This document shows, in pieces, positions 35,291-43,845 of a stretch of 64,000 nucleotides of DNA. A program made the translations under genes and the position numbers. Below the pieces are notes generated by a model. That model did not search any database, was not told the DNA's origin, and saw only the letters and a program-made list of their open reading frames with translations. The DNA is taken from NCBI GenBank assembly GCA_964458605.1, contig CAYWLS010000006.1:91787-155786 (forward strand). The letters run 5' to 3'. Source of the DNA: JBBSNV01 sp964458605 (GTDB taxonomy: Bacteria; Pseudomonadota; Alphaproteobacteria; Reyranellales; JAQSWP01). Positions within the stretch are counted from its first letter, which is position 1. Every line of letters begins with the position of its first letter.

Positions 35291-35992
35291 ATGATCGATC
35301 TTTACTACTGGCCGACGCCGAACGGATGGAAGGTGACCATCTTCCTCGAGGAGGCCGGTCTTCCCTACAAGCTCGTCCCGGTGAATATCGGCGCCGGCGC
35401 GCAGTTCAAACCCGATTTCCTCCGGATCAGCCCCAACAATCGCATGCCGGCGATCGTCGATACCGAGCCGGCCGACGGCAAGGGTCCGCTGTCGGTGTTC
35501 GAGTCCGGCGCCATCCTGCAGTATCTGGCCGAGAAGACCGGCAAGTTCATGCCTGCCGACCTGCGCGGCAAATACGAAGTGCTGCAATGGGTCAACTGGC
35601 AGATGGGCGGGCTGGGACCGATGGCGGGACAGAACCACCATTTCAGCCAGTACGCGCCGGAGAAGATTCCCTATGCCGTCGATCGCTACGTCAAGGAGAC
35701 CAACCGGCTCTACGGCGTGCTGAACAAGCGGCTGGCCGACCGCGAGTACATCGCCGGCGACTACTCGATCGCCGACATGATGTGCTGGCCCTGGATCGTG
35801 CCTTACGAGCGGCAAGGCCAGAAGCTGGAGGACTTCCCGCATCTGAAGCGCTGGTTCGAGACCATGCAGGTCCGACCTGGCGTCGCCAGGGGATATGCCG
35901 TCGGCAAGGAACTGCGCGCGCCTGCCATGAGCGAAGAGGCCAAGAAGATCCTGTTCGGCCAGACGGCCTCGGTGGTGCAGAAGGCGAGTTGA
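35291..35992 (+). CDS. Glutathione S-transferase, YfcG/Ure2-like
   Basis: 233 residues. It starts MIDLYYWPTPNGWKVTIFLEEAGLPYKL, with TPNGWK matching the YfcG-type disulfide-bond reductases of the nu-class, and has ISPNNRMPAIVDTE and SVFESGAILQYLAEKTGKF for glutathione binding. The helical domain has WQMGGLGPMAGQNHHF and YSIADMMCWPWI. YfcG-like enzymes reduce disulfides using glutathione. It follows the transglutaminase gene by 71 bases and ends just before a strong hairpin. Confidence 0.92.
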   Translation: MIDLYYWPTPNGWKVTIFLEEAGLPYKLVPVNIGAGAQFKPDFLRISPNNRMPAIVDTEPADGKGPLSVFESGAILQYLAEKTGKFMPADLRGKYEVLQWVNWQMGGLGPMAGQNHHFSQYAPEKIPYAVDRYVKETNRLYGVLNKRLADREYIAGDYSIADMMCWPWIVPYERQGQKLEDFPHLKRWFETMQVRPGVARGYAVGKELRAPAMSEEAKKILFGQTASVVQKAS

Positions 35993-36013
35993 CGCTTTAG
36001 CCGGACAGAGCGG

Positions 36014-36046
36014 CCTGCGGCCCCGGCTTGCGCAGCGGGCCGCAGG
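36014..36046 (+). terminator. GC-rich hairpin after the YfcG-like gene
   Basis: CCTGCGGCCC and GGGCCGCAGG form a perfect 10-bp stem around a 13-base loop, 21 bases past the stop codon. No T-tract follows, so efficient intrinsic termination is uncertain. Confidence 0.5.
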
Positions 36047-36254
36047 GGCTCGGTGCGGTGCGCGACTTCGAAACTTGACGAACGCCCGGCGCCGAAACGC
36101 TGATATGATGCGGTCGGCGCGATGGCGGTCGCGGTCCGATCCGTCTCGGGCGCTTGCCTTGGGGTGCGTCAGGCCAACGTCAGCGATTCGGACGCCTTAG
36201 GGGCTTTTGCTGCAAGTCAATGCGCCGGTCCGTGGCGCGCTTAGAAGAATTCGC

Positions 36255-36923
36255 ATGAGATTGCTGCTGGTCGAAGACAACCGTTCCTTGGCCGACCTGA
36301 TCGCGGGTGGGTTGAAGCGTGCCGGATTCGCGGTCGACAACTTTGCCAGTGCCGGCGAAGCGGAGGAGGCCGTCCGGGCGGTGACCTACGATCTCATGGT
36401 GCTGGATCTCGGTCTGCCGGATCGCGACGGCACCCAGCTGCTGCAGCACCTGCGCAAGCAGGGCGTCAACGCGCCGGTGATCATCGTCACGGCGCGCGGC
36501 AGCGTGGACGATCGGGTCGCCGGCCTCAATATCGGCGCCGACGATTATCTGGTGAAGCCGTTCGAGATGGACGAGCTGATCGCCCGCTGCCGCGCGCTGC
36601 TGCGCCGCCCCGGCGGGCGCAGCTCGGTGGCGCTGTCGGCCGGCAATATCAGCGTCGACACCGTGACCGGCGAAGTGCGCATCAACGACGAGGTGATCGA
36701 CATCGGCCGGCGCGAATACGACATCCTGGTGCTGCTGTTGCGCCAGAGCGGCCGGGTGGTGCCCAAGGCGCGTTTCGAGGAAGCGCTTTACGGTTTCGGC
36801 GAGGAAGTGACGCCCAACGCCATCGAGGCCCACGTGTCGCGGCTGCGCAAGCGCCTGGCCGCCGCCGCCGCGACACCCTCGATCCACACCATCCGCGGCG
36901 TAGGCTATCTTCTGAAGGTATGA
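36255..36923 (+). CDS. OmpR/PhoB-family response regulator
   Basis: 222 residues. The receiver domain has the acidic pair in MRLLLVEDNRS, the phosphoacceptor Asp51 (VLDLGLPDRDG), Thr79 in VIIVTARG and Lys101 (YLVKPFEMDEL). The C-terminal winged helix (ISVDTVTGEVRINDEVIDIG, GRREYDILVLLLRQSGRVVP, AIEAHVSRLRKRL, IHTIRGVGYLLKV) binds DNA. It looks like the QseB/TctD-type. The stop overlaps the histidine kinase start by ATGA, so the pair is translated together. Targets are not visible here. The 73 bases before the ATG give no strong ribosome-binding site. Confidence 0.94.
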   Translation: MRLLLVEDNRSLADLIAGGLKRAGFAVDNFASAGEAEEAVRAVTYDLMVLDLGLPDRDGTQLLQHLRKQGVNAPVIIVTARGSVDDRVAGLNIGADDYLVKPFEMDELIARCRALLRRPGGRSSVALSAGNISVDTVTGEVRINDEVIDIGRREYDILVLLLRQSGRVVPKARFEEALYGFGEEVTPNAIEAHVSRLRKRLAAAAATPSIHTIRGVGYLLKV

Positions 36924-38356
36924 CCGGACAGCCCCAGGCGAACCAGTCGATCATCTGGCGCACCACCGTAACGCTGCTGGTGGTGGGGGCGATCGCGCTG
37001 ATCCTGCAGCTTGGCATCGTCATCGTCCATTACGGCACGGACGAGGATTTTCTGTTCCGCGCCATGACCGACCAGGAATCGGACGCCATCTCCGACGCGG
37101 TCAAGGTGACCAAGTCCGGCAAGCTGCGGGTCAAGCTGCCCGAAGACATCGTCGAGCGCTATCGCAAGTATCCGCACGGCTACGGCTTCGAGATCGTCGA
37201 TGCCGATGGCGTGGTGCTGGCGGAATCCAATATCGACATTTTCCCGCCCGAAATAGTCCGCCGCGGCATCCATCCCGAATACGCCATGACCTGCATCGAC
37301 CGCGACAAGGGCTCGCTGTGCGTCAGCACGCGGCGCATCGAGGTCGAGGACAAGTCCTACTGGCTGAGCGTGGCGATCACGGCGCAATCGGCCGGCATCT
37401 TCAGCCGCATCGACCCCGCCGGCATCGTTACCGGCGTGTTCGTGCGCGAACTGATCGACGATGTCGGCGTGCCGATGGTGCCGATCCTGATCGCGCTGCT
37501 GCTGGTCAACGTGCTGGCGGTGTGGCGCGCGCTGCGGCCGCTGCAGACGGCCGCCACGGCGGTCCAGCAGCTCGATCCCAGCAGCGAGAAGATCCAGCTC
37601 GAGGAAGAGGGCCTGCCGCGCGAGGTCAAGGTTCTGGTCCATGCCATCAACGACATGCTGGGTCGCGTCGACCGGGCGATGATGGCGCAACGCGAGTTCA
37701 CGGCCAACGCCGCGCATGAGCTGCGCACGCCGCTGGCGGTGCTGATGCTGCGGCTGGGCGAGATCGACGGCCCTGCCGCCGACCGCCTGCGCGCCGACGT
37801 GCGCGCCATGGCGCGCCTGGTCGACCAGTTGCTCGAGATGGCGCGCGCCGATGCGCTGACCATCGAGCCCAACGCCACGGTGGACCTGGCGGCGATCTGC
37901 CGCGACACGGTCGAGGCGCTGGCCATCCTGGCGCTGGATCAGGGGCGCGAGCTGGAATACGAGGATCAGGGCGGCGAAATCGTCCCCGGCAACGAGAATG
38001 CTGTCCGCTTCGCGGTGCGCAACCTGGTCGAGAACGCGCTGCGCCACTCGCCGATGGGCCGCGCGGTCCAGGTGGTGGCCGGCCCCGGCCCGCAGATTCA
38101 GGTGATCGACCACGGCAAGGGCATTCCCAGCGGCCAGCGCGAAGTGATCTTCAGGCGCTTCTGGCGCGGCGACGCCAATACCAGCGGATCGACCGGCCTC
38201 GGCCTGGCCATCGTCAAGCGGGTGGCGGACGCCCATGGCGCGGACATTGTGGTGGGCGATACTTCGGGTGGCGGCGCCACCATCCGGCTGATCTTCGGCG
38301 CCACGACCGATCTGGGCCCCGACCGACAGCCGGCGGCCAACGATCGCGCCGCCTGA
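36920..38356 (+). CDS. Membrane sensor histidine kinase
   Basis: 478 residues. A first membrane helix at about 15-37, a periplasmic sensor of about 140 residues with two cysteines (TCIDRDKGSLCVS), and a second helix at about 182-203 are followed by a HAMP-like linker, the HisKA helix with the phosphoacceptor His266 (NAAHELRTPLAVLMLRL), the N box FAVRNLVENALRHSP and the glycine boxes DHGKGIP and GLGLAIVKRVADAHGA. It phosphorylates the response regulator whose gene it overlaps by 4 bases. The paired periplasmic cysteines are a possible signal-sensing feature but this is speculation. Confidence 0.94.
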   Translation: MTGQPQANQSIIWRTTVTLLVVGAIALILQLGIVIVHYGTDEDFLFRAMTDQESDAISDAVKVTKSGKLRVKLPEDIVERYRKYPHGYGFEIVDADGVVLAESNIDIFPPEIVRRGIHPEYAMTCIDRDKGSLCVSTRRIEVEDKSYWLSVAITAQSAGIFSRIDPAGIVTGVFVRELIDDVGVPMVPILIALLLVNVLAVWRALRPLQTAATAVQQLDPSSEKIQLEEEGLPREVKVLVHAINDMLGRVDRAMMAQREFTANAAHELRTPLAVLMLRLGEIDGPAADRLRADVRAMARLVDQLLEMARADALTIEPNATVDLAAICRDTVEALAILALDQGRELEYEDQGGEIVPGNENAVRFAVRNLVENALRHSPMGRAVQVVAGPGPQIQVIDHGKGIPSGQREVIFRRFWRGDANTSGSTGLGLAIVKRVADAHGADIVVGDTSGGGATIRLIFGATTDLGPDRQPAANDRAA

Positions 38357-38380
38357 TTGCGGGCTCGGATGGGCCCCGGC

Positions 38381-39265
38381 TCAAGGCCCGCGCAGCACCT
38401 TGAAGCATTGTTCCGGCAGCCTGGGATTGGGCGACTTGGTCTGCTCGGGCTCCGGCTTGCCGCTGACCTGCTTCTGCACGACGTTGAACCACCAGGCGAG
38501 TTCCTCGCCGCAGCCGTCATTGGCCGGCAGCGGCGCCTGGCGCACGCAATCGGGGCTGCCCGCAGGACAGTACAGCCGCACATGGAAGTGTTCGGTGTGA
38601 CCGTACCAGGCGCGGATCTTGGCCAGCCAGCGCCGGTCCCCCTTCACGGTCTGGCACAGCCGCTTCTTGATCTGCCAGTGGACGAAGACGCGCTCGACTT
38701 CCGCCGACTCGGCGGCCATGCGCAGCACCTCGACGAACCGGGGATCCCAGTGGCGCTCGTCGATGCGGGTCTGGTCGGGCGTGACCAGCTCGGGCAGGGG
38801 AACGTCTTCGCGCTGATGGGGCGTCAGCGCCGGCTTGGGCGCCAGGGTGTCCCAGATGTCGACGTCCAGCCCGATCTGGTGGCTGGCGTGACCGTAGGCC
38901 AGCGGGCCGCCGCGGGGCTGGCCCATGTCGCCGATATAGAGCGGCGGCAGGCCGGCTGCAGCCACCTTGCGGCCCAGTGCCTGAACGAAGCGGATCGTGG
39001 CGGGATGGCCCCAGAACCGGTTGCGGCTGACCCGGATCACCTGGTAGCCGACCCCATCGAGCGGCAGCGCCACGGCGCCGGCGATGCAGCCCGCGGCATA
39101 GCCGCCATAGATATGGGTCATGCCGTGGGTCGGGCCTTGCACCTCGCTCCACGCGTTGCTCAGGGGTTTGCCCACCGCCGGCAGGGCCAGCAGGGCCATC
39201 AGCACCGCAGCCGGCGCCAGCCGGCCGCGGCGCCTGGGCGGGTCAGAGATAGACCGTGCCGCCAT
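38381..39265 (-). CDS. mepA: Penicillin-insensitive murein endopeptidase MepA
   Basis: About 294 residues. MepA (M74, LAS-type zinc peptidase) cuts D-Ala-meso-DAP cross-links in peptidoglycan. An N-terminal signal segment (RRRGRLAPAAVLMALLALPAVG) precedes the mature domain. Zinc ligands are visible in YGHASHQIGLDVDIW (His...Asp) and HTEHFHVRLYC, and HWQIKKRLC and six or more cysteines are typical. The start is uncertain: ATG at 39265 overlaps the SDR stop by 23 bases; a shorter ATG at 39199 would remove the basic part of the signal. It is downstream of the SDR gene on the same strand. Confidence 0.9.
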   Translation of the reverse strand: MAARSISDPPRRRGRLAPAAVLMALLALPAVGKPLSNAWSEVQGPTHGMTHIYGGYAAGCIAGAVALPLDGVGYQVIRVSRNRFWGHPATIRFVQALGRKVAAAGLPPLYIGDMGQPRGGPLAYGHASHQIGLDVDIWDTLAPKPALTPHQREDVPLPELVTPDQTRIDERHWDPRFVEVLRMAAESAEVERVFVHWQIKKRLCQTVKGDRRWLAKIRAWYGHTEHFHVRLYCPAGSPDCVRQAPLPANDGCGEELAWWFNVVQKQVSGKPEPEQTKSPNPRLPEQCFKVLRGP

Positions 39266-40001
39266 CCACCATGATGGTCTGGCCGGTGACGAATTTGCTG
39301 GCATCCGAGGCAAGATACACGATGGTGCCGACCAAGTCGCCGGTCTCGAGATTGCGCTGCAGCGTCTGGCCCTGCGCGATCACCTGGCGGGCCTTGTCGA
39401 GCTTGGCGCCGAAGAATTCGGTGGTGCCCTCGGTCATCACCGCCGATGGCGCCACGGCGTTGACGCGAATCCAGTCCCGCCCCAGCTCGCGCGCCAGGCT
39501 GCGCGTCATGCCGATCACGGCGCCCTTGGACATGGCGTAGTCCAGCGCGAAGGGCAGGCCGTAAACGGCGGCCAGCGAGGAGATGTTGACGATCGAGCCG
39601 CCGCCGTTCTTGCGCATATGCGGCACGGCAGCGCGGCAGCAGAACCAGACGCCTTTGATATTCACTTGCGTCACGCGGTCCCACTGGCCCTCGTCGAGCT
39701 GGTCGAAACGGCCGCCCTTGAGATCGGCGTAGAGCGCGGCGTTGTTGATCAGCGCGTCGATGCGGCCGTAATTGGCGACCGCCGTCTCGGCCATCGCCAT
39801 GCAGCTTTCCAGATTGCTGACGTCGAGCTTGACCCCGGTGGCCTTGCCGCCCGCCTTGGCGATGGCGGCGACCGTTTCGCCGCAGTCCCGCACGTCGCCG
39901 GCCACCACCGCGGCGCCCGCCGCGGCCAGCGCCTCGGCATAGGCCCGGCCCAGACCGCGCGCCGCGCCGGTCACCAAAGCGACTTTTCCCGACATCTGCA
40001 T
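39243..40001 (-). CDS. Short-chain dehydrogenase/reductase (SDR)
   Basis: 252 residues of the classical SDR family. The nucleotide-binding motif is VTGAARGLGRAYA, followed by an aspartate after the second strand (GDVRD) that suggests NAD preference, NNAA, the catalytic serine in VNISS and the YxxxK pair in YAMSKG. The C-terminal ASKFVTGQTIMVDGGT is characteristic. The substrate, likely a hydroxy or keto compound, is not known. GGGGAGG 8 bases before the ATG at 40001 fixes the start. It is divergent from an enoyl-CoA hydratase gene with an AAACGTTT palindrome in the space. Confidence 0.92.
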   Translation of the reverse strand: MQMSGKVALVTGAARGLGRAYAEALAAAGAAVVAGDVRDCGETVAAIAKAGGKATGVKLDVSNLESCMAMAETAVANYGRIDALINNAALYADLKGGRFDQLDEGQWDRVTQVNIKGVWFCCRAAVPHMRKNGGGSIVNISSLAAVYGLPFALDYAMSKGAVIGMTRSLARELGRDWIRVNAVAPSAVMTEGTTEFFGAKLDKARQVIAQGQTLQRNLETGDLVGTIVYLASDASKFVTGQTIMVDGGTVYL

Positions 40002-40052
40002 CTTGCATTCCTCCCCTGAGACCGGTACCCCGGCGAACCACTTTCAATCAAA

Positions 40053-40066
40053 TAAACGTTTGTTTA
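40053..40066. promoter_or_regulatory. AAAC-N4-GTTT palindrome in a divergent promoter
   Basis: TAAACGTTTGTTTA lies in the 76 bases between the SDR start (40001) and the enoyl-CoA hydratase start (40078). It contains the 8-bp palindrome AAACGTTT and the spaced pair AAAC-N4-GTTT. The latter agrees with operators described for TetR-type fatty-acid regulators such as PsrA. It could control both genes. No TetR gene is adjacent. Confidence 0.5.
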
Positions 40067-40077
40067 CTCTAGTCGCG

Positions 40078-40926
40078 ATGTCAAGCGAACCCGCCTACGA
40101 AAACATTCGACTGCGCCGCGACGGCTGGGTGGCGCATCTCACCTTCGCGCGCCCGTCGCGCCGCAATTCCCTGACCCACGCCATGATGCAGGAAATCGGC
40201 GACGCGGTGGCGCGAATTGGCGGCGACGGCAATGTGCGGGCGCTGGTGCTGCGTGGCGAAGGCGGCTTCTACTGCGCCGGCGGCGATCTGGGAGCGATGG
40301 CCGACATGCCGCCGACGGTGCCGGACGGTCCCGATCCGCTGGTGGCGCCCTATCGCTATTTCGGCGACGTGCTGGCCGAATTGAACCGTCTGCCGCAGGC
40401 GGTCGTTTCGATCGTCGAAGGGCCGGCCGTGGGCGGCGGGCTCGGCATGGTGTGCTGCTCGGACGTGGTGATCATGCATCCTTCGGCGCGGTTCGGAATT
40501 CCCGAGCCGCGCGTCGGCTTCATTCCGTCGCAGATCATCCCGTTCCTGGTGCGTCGCCTGGGCGAGGGGCTGGTGCGGCAACTGGCGGTGACCGGCGTCA
40601 CGATCGACGCGCAGGCGGCGCTGGCGGCGGGGCTGGGCAGCCTGATCGCCAAGGACGAGCCGGCGATCGGGCAGGCCCTGGCCGGCGTGCTGGCCGATGT
40701 CCAGCGCATGGAGCCGCAGGCACTTGCCGCGGTGAAGCGGCTGGTGCTCGATTGCGCCACCGATCAGGATAGCAAAGTGATGGACGACGCGGCGCGCGAT
40801 CTGGTGGGTCTGCTGCGCCGCCCGGCGGCGCGCGAGGGCATCGCCGCCTTCATGGCCAAGCGGCTGCCGCCCTGGGCCGAAGAGGATACCGAGCCCGTCG
40901 CCGGCAAGAAGGCGGCGGGCGGATAA
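40078..40926 (+). CDS. Enoyl-CoA hydratase/isomerase family protein
   Basis: 282 residues of the crotonase superfamily. The oxyanion-hole motifs are present: LRGEGGFYCAGGDLGAMAD and EGPAVGGGLGMVCCSDVVI. The usual catalytic acids are less clear: the segment FGIPEPRVGFIPSQI holds the Glu of the typical FxxPExxLGxxP pattern, so hydratase activity is plausible. The C-terminal helices (MDDAARDLVGLLRRPAAREG) match trimer-forming tails. A CoA-thioester in beta-oxidation or side-chain breakdown is the likely substrate. A TauD-like dioxygenase follows by 15 bases. Confidence 0.9.
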   Translation: MSSEPAYENIRLRRDGWVAHLTFARPSRRNSLTHAMMQEIGDAVARIGGDGNVRALVLRGEGGFYCAGGDLGAMADMPPTVPDGPDPLVAPYRYFGDVLAELNRLPQAVVSIVEGPAVGGGLGMVCCSDVVIMHPSARFGIPEPRVGFIPSQIIPFLVRRLGEGLVRQLAVTGVTIDAQAALAAGLGSLIAKDEPAIGQALAGVLADVQRMEPQALAAVKRLVLDCATDQDSKVMDDAARDLVGLLRRPAAREGIAAFMAKRLPPWAEEDTEPVAGKKAAGG

Positions 40927-40941
40927 CCAAGGAGACAAACC

Positions 40942-41934
40942 ATGACAGGCGTTGCGCAGGAAGTGCGGGACGGCAGCGTGTGGACGGCGGGAAACTTCAC
41001 CCGTCCGCGCCAGTGGGCCCAGCCCATCACCGGCACGATGATCGACGAGATCAAACGAAACGTCGCCGAGGTCAAGCGGCGCGGGATCGATTTCTGGAAG
41101 CTGACGCCGGAGCTGTTCCCGCTGCCCTCGATGCGCGGCGTGATGGCGCAGGCGATGGACGACCTGGAGCAGGGCACCGGCTTTGCCGTGTTGAGCGGCT
41201 TTCCGGTCGACGACTTCGATCGCGAGCAGACCCTGCTGGCCTATGCCGGCCTGTCCAGCCATCTGGGTATGATCGTCGAGCAGACCCACAAGGGCGACCG
41301 GATCATCGACGTGGTCGATATCGGCCTGCCCTATAGCGAGAAGCAGCGCGGCTACAGTTCCAACAAGCTGCTGCCGTTCCACACCGACGGCGCCGACGTG
41401 GTCGGCCTGCTGTGCCTGGGCGTGGCGGCCGAGGGCGGCCTCAGCGTCATCGTTAGCGCCTCGACCGTGTACAACGCCATCCGCCAGGAACGGCCCGATC
41501 TGCTCGAAGTGCTGATGCGCGGTTTCTACCATCATCGCCGCGGCGAACAGGCGCCCGGCGAGGGGCCGATCTCGGCCGAGCGCATTCCGGTCTTCTCCTT
41601 CCACCGCGGATTGCTGCATTGCTGCTACAACCGCAATCCGGTGATGTGGGCGCAGAAGGAAGGCGTGGTGCTGTCGCCCAAGGAGATCGAGGCGCTCGAC
41701 TATCTGGACGCCGTCACCGCCCGGCCGCAGATGCAGGTGTCGATGGATCTGCAGGTGGGCGATATCCAGTACCTGAACAACTACGTCTGCTTCCACTCGC
41801 GCGGCGAATATCACGACGGCCCCAACCACCGCCGCCACCTGCTGCGCATCTGGGTCAACCTGAAGGAAAGCCGGCGGGCGGGCCCGACCATCCTGAACCT
41901 CTATGCGCCCCACCAGGCGCGCCAGCGGCACTGA
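40942..41934 (+). CDS. TauD/TfdA-family 2-oxoglutarate-dependent dioxygenase
   Basis: 330 residues. Fe(II)/2-oxoglutarate dioxygenase signature: the HxD motif in KLLPFHTDGADVVGL (His147, Asp149) and the distal His plus oxoglutarate-binding Arg in RRHLLRIWVNLKES near residue 305. It hydroxylates an organic substrate with loss of CO2 and succinate formation; the substrate cannot be read. AAGGAGACAAACC precedes the ATG, a strong ribosome-binding site. The next gene overlaps in reading space by 4 bases beyond the stop, suggesting one transcript with the enoyl-CoA hydratase and the reductase. Confidence 0.9.
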   Translation: MTGVAQEVRDGSVWTAGNFTRPRQWAQPITGTMIDEIKRNVAEVKRRGIDFWKLTPELFPLPSMRGVMAQAMDDLEQGTGFAVLSGFPVDDFDREQTLLAYAGLSSHLGMIVEQTHKGDRIIDVVDIGLPYSEKQRGYSSNKLLPFHTDGADVVGLLCLGVAAEGGLSVIVSASTVYNAIRQERPDLLEVLMRGFYHHRRGEQAPGEGPISAERIPVFSFHRGLLHCCYNRNPVMWAQKEGVVLSPKEIEALDYLDAVTARPQMQVSMDLQVGDIQYLNNYVCFHSRGEYHDGPNHRRHLLRIWVNLKESRRAGPTILNLYAPHQARQRH

Positions 41935-41938
41935 CGCC

Positions 41939-42865
41939 ATGGCCAAGGTCGCGATCGTCGGCACCGGCGCCATGGGCTCGGTGTATGCCGGGCTGCTGGC
42001 GGATGCCGGTCATGAGGTGTGGGCCATCGACAAATGGGTCGACCATGTCGAGGCCATCAAGCGCAACGGGCTGCGGGTGCAGGGCGCCAGCGGCGACCAT
42101 CTGGGCCGGCCTCGCGCCAGCACGCGGGCAGCCGATGCCGGCCTCTGCGATCTGGTGATCATCGCCACCAAGGCGATGGACGTATCGGAGGCGGCCCAGA
42201 GCGCCCGGCCGCTGGTCGGCGCCAATACGCTGGTGCTGACCATCCAGAACGGCATCGGCAGCGTCGACAAGGCCGCCGCCGCACTGGGGCGCGACAATCT
42301 GGCGGTCGGCATTGTCGGCGGCTTCGGCTCGTCCATCCCCAAGCCCGGCTTCGTGCACCACAACGGCTGGGAGATCGTTCATTTCGGCGAACTCAAAGGG
42401 CCGCCCACCAAACGGCTGGAAGCCGCCGCCGACATCTGGCGCAGCGCCGGCTTCAAGGTCGAGACCTACGACGATATCGACCGCATGATCTGGGAGAAGT
42501 TCATCTGCAACGTCTGCTTCTCCGCAACCTGCGCGCTGACCGGCCTGACCATCGGCCAGGTAATCGACGATCCCTATGCGTGGCAGGTCGCCTCCGGCTG
42601 CGCCAGCGAGGCATGGCGCACCGCCAAGGCGCTCGGCATCAAGGTGGCGATCGACGAGCCGGTCGGCTATGTGCGCGACTTCGGCCGCAAAATCCCCAAT
42701 GCCCGGCCGTCGATGCTGCTGGACCATATCGCCAGGCGGCGCAGCGAAATCGACGCCATCAACGGCGCGGTTCCCAGGGAAGCAAAAAAAGCAAACCTTG
42801 CCGCCCCGATCAACGACACCGTCGTGGCGCTTGTCAAGCAGCGGGAACAAGGATTTAGCTCTTAG
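41939..42865 (+). CDS. 2-dehydropantoate 2-reductase-like protein (PanE/ApbA family)
   Basis: 308 residues. The NADPH-binding motif is KVAIVGTGAMGSVYAGLLADAGHEV at the N-terminus. The conserved ketopantoate-reductase segments TIQNGIGSVDKAA and FGSS...PGFVHHNG are present, and the helical C-terminal domain has WEKFICNVCFSATCALTGLTIG with the catalytic Lys region and RPSMLLDHIARRRSEIDAINGAV. Family members reduce 2-ketopantoate for CoA synthesis, but several paralogues act on other 2-oxo compounds. Its place beside a CoA hydratase and a dioxygenase favours a paralogue. The ATG is 4 bases after the previous stop. Confidence 0.87.
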   Translation: MAKVAIVGTGAMGSVYAGLLADAGHEVWAIDKWVDHVEAIKRNGLRVQGASGDHLGRPRASTRAADAGLCDLVIIATKAMDVSEAAQSARPLVGANTLVLTIQNGIGSVDKAAAALGRDNLAVGIVGGFGSSIPKPGFVHHNGWEIVHFGELKGPPTKRLEAAADIWRSAGFKVETYDDIDRMIWEKFICNVCFSATCALTGLTIGQVIDDPYAWQVASGCASEAWRTAKALGIKVAIDEPVGYVRDFGRKIPNARPSMLLDHIARRRSEIDAINGAVPREAKKANLAAPINDTVVALVKQREQGFSS

Positions 42866-43002
42866 CTTCGTTCTCCGGCCCTGCCCAAAACTAGCCACAT
42901 TCGCATCCCATCTGCCTTGAGGATGCCCTTGGGAAATCAAGCTTCCGGGGCAACCTCAAGATCGCTCCAGCCGTTATGTCGGTGGAGCCAGAGGAGGAGA
43001 AT

Positions 43003-43458
43003 ATGCGAAACGTTCCGAAGCGCGATCTGGTCGTGGGCGGCGGCATCCTGGGCGCCGCCATGGCCGTTGTCATTGCCGCCGGCGCGGCGCTCGTCGCGTC
43101 TTCGCCGTCGGCTTTTGCGGCGTGCGGCATCACCGGCGCCATGAAGACGGCGTTCGGTCAGGAGCAGATCCAGCCCCCGGCCGACATCTACATCGTCAAT
43201 TTCGCGGCCAATTCGGCCGAGCTCAACCCGGTGGCAGAGCGCGTCCTGGCCAATGCCGCCGCGGCCTATCCGCAGAAGCTGATGATCGACGTCCAGCTGC
43301 GCGGCGCCGAGCAGATCGGCAGCGCGCCCGAATTCGTCGATCAGGATCGGCACGCCGTCGTCACCGCCTATCTCGTGCGCCATGACGTGCCGCTCAGCGC
43401 GATCGCTTTCGACCGCGGCCAGGTGGCGCAGATGGGCTGCAACGACCGCGGCGCCTGA
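43003..43458 (+). CDS. OmpA-domain-like envelope protein
   Basis: 151 residues. A membrane-anchoring or signal helix (LVVGGGILGAAMAVVIAAGAALVA, ending SPSAFAACG) is followed by a compact domain with VNFAANSAELNPVAERVLAN, similar to the peptidoglycan-binding OmpA C-terminal start (F..NSAxL...), and later VVTAYLVRHDVPLSAIAF. The family is not certain. GAGGAGGAG 4 bases before the ATG fixes the start. It stands alone: a strong terminator follows and the next gene is a tRNA. A cysteine pair (AACG, MGCND) may form a disulfide. Confidence 0.72.
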   Translation: MRNVPKRDLVVGGGILGAAMAVVIAAGAALVASSPSAFAACGITGAMKTAFGQEQIQPPADIYIVNFAANSAELNPVAERVLANAAAAYPQKLMIDVQLRGAEQIGSAPEFVDQDRHAVVTAYLVRHDVPLSAIAFDRGQVAQMGCNDRGA

Positions 43459-43488
43459 GCGGTGCGCCGCGGCAACACCATCGAACCG

Positions 43489-43516
43489 AAAAAGGTCGGG
43501 TCCGCCCGGCCTTTTT
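43489..43516 (+). terminator. Rho-independent terminator after the OmpA-like gene
   Basis: AAAAAGGTCGGG and CCCGGCCTTTTT pair over 12 bp with one T-G wobble around a TCCG loop, ending in TTTTTCTTT. It lies 31 bases past the stop and before the tRNA promoter. Confidence 0.9.
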
Positions 43517-43552
43517 CTTTGCCCTGCCGGTATTTGCCCCGATGCGCCGTGG

Positions 43553-43582
43553 TTGACGACACCGGGGCCAAACCGCTAGAAC
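43553..43582 (+). promoter_or_regulatory. Promoter candidate for tRNA-Ser
   Basis: TTGACG (43553-43558) and TAGAAC (43577-43582) are separated by 18 bases and lie about 50 bases upstream of the tRNA gene, after the preceding terminator. A second TTGACA at 43602-43607 has no matching -10 element. Confidence 0.5.
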
Positions 43583-43633
43583 CCCCACGCATCCGCCGTG
43601 GTTGACAGCCCTGGACCTAACGGTGCTCCCCGC

Positions 43634-43726
43634 GGAGGGGTGGCCGAGTGGCTGAAGGCGACGGTTTGCTAAACCGTTATAGGGTGTAAAGCCCTATCGT
43701 GGGTTCGAATCCCATCCCCTCCGCCA
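43634..43726 (+). tRNA. tRNA-Ser (anticodon GCU)
   Basis: A class II tRNA of 93 bases including an encoded CCA end. The acceptor arms GGAGGGG and CCCCTCC pair perfectly, with G as discriminator base. The anticodon loop TTGCTAA holds GCT at 43668-43670 in a stem ACGGT/ACCGT. The long variable arm (TAGGGTGTAAAGCCCTA) and GGGTTCGAATCCC T-arm are clear. It reads AGC/AGU codons. No integrase or direct repeat of its 3' end is seen nearby, so it does not look like a used attachment site. Confidence 0.97.
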
Positions 43727-43845
43727 TTTCTTCCCGCAAAGCCTGTTTCGCCGTCTGCAATGGCGGGGACGGAGCCTTGGCCGGCTTGTCTTGCCGCAAC
43801 CTCGCCCCAGATTCATCTGACCATCCACGTCCCAAGGAAGGTGCG

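Noticed and set aside
43634..43726. tRNA-Ser as a possible attachment site for a genomic island
   Set aside because: No integrase gene or duplicated tRNA end is seen on either side within the window.
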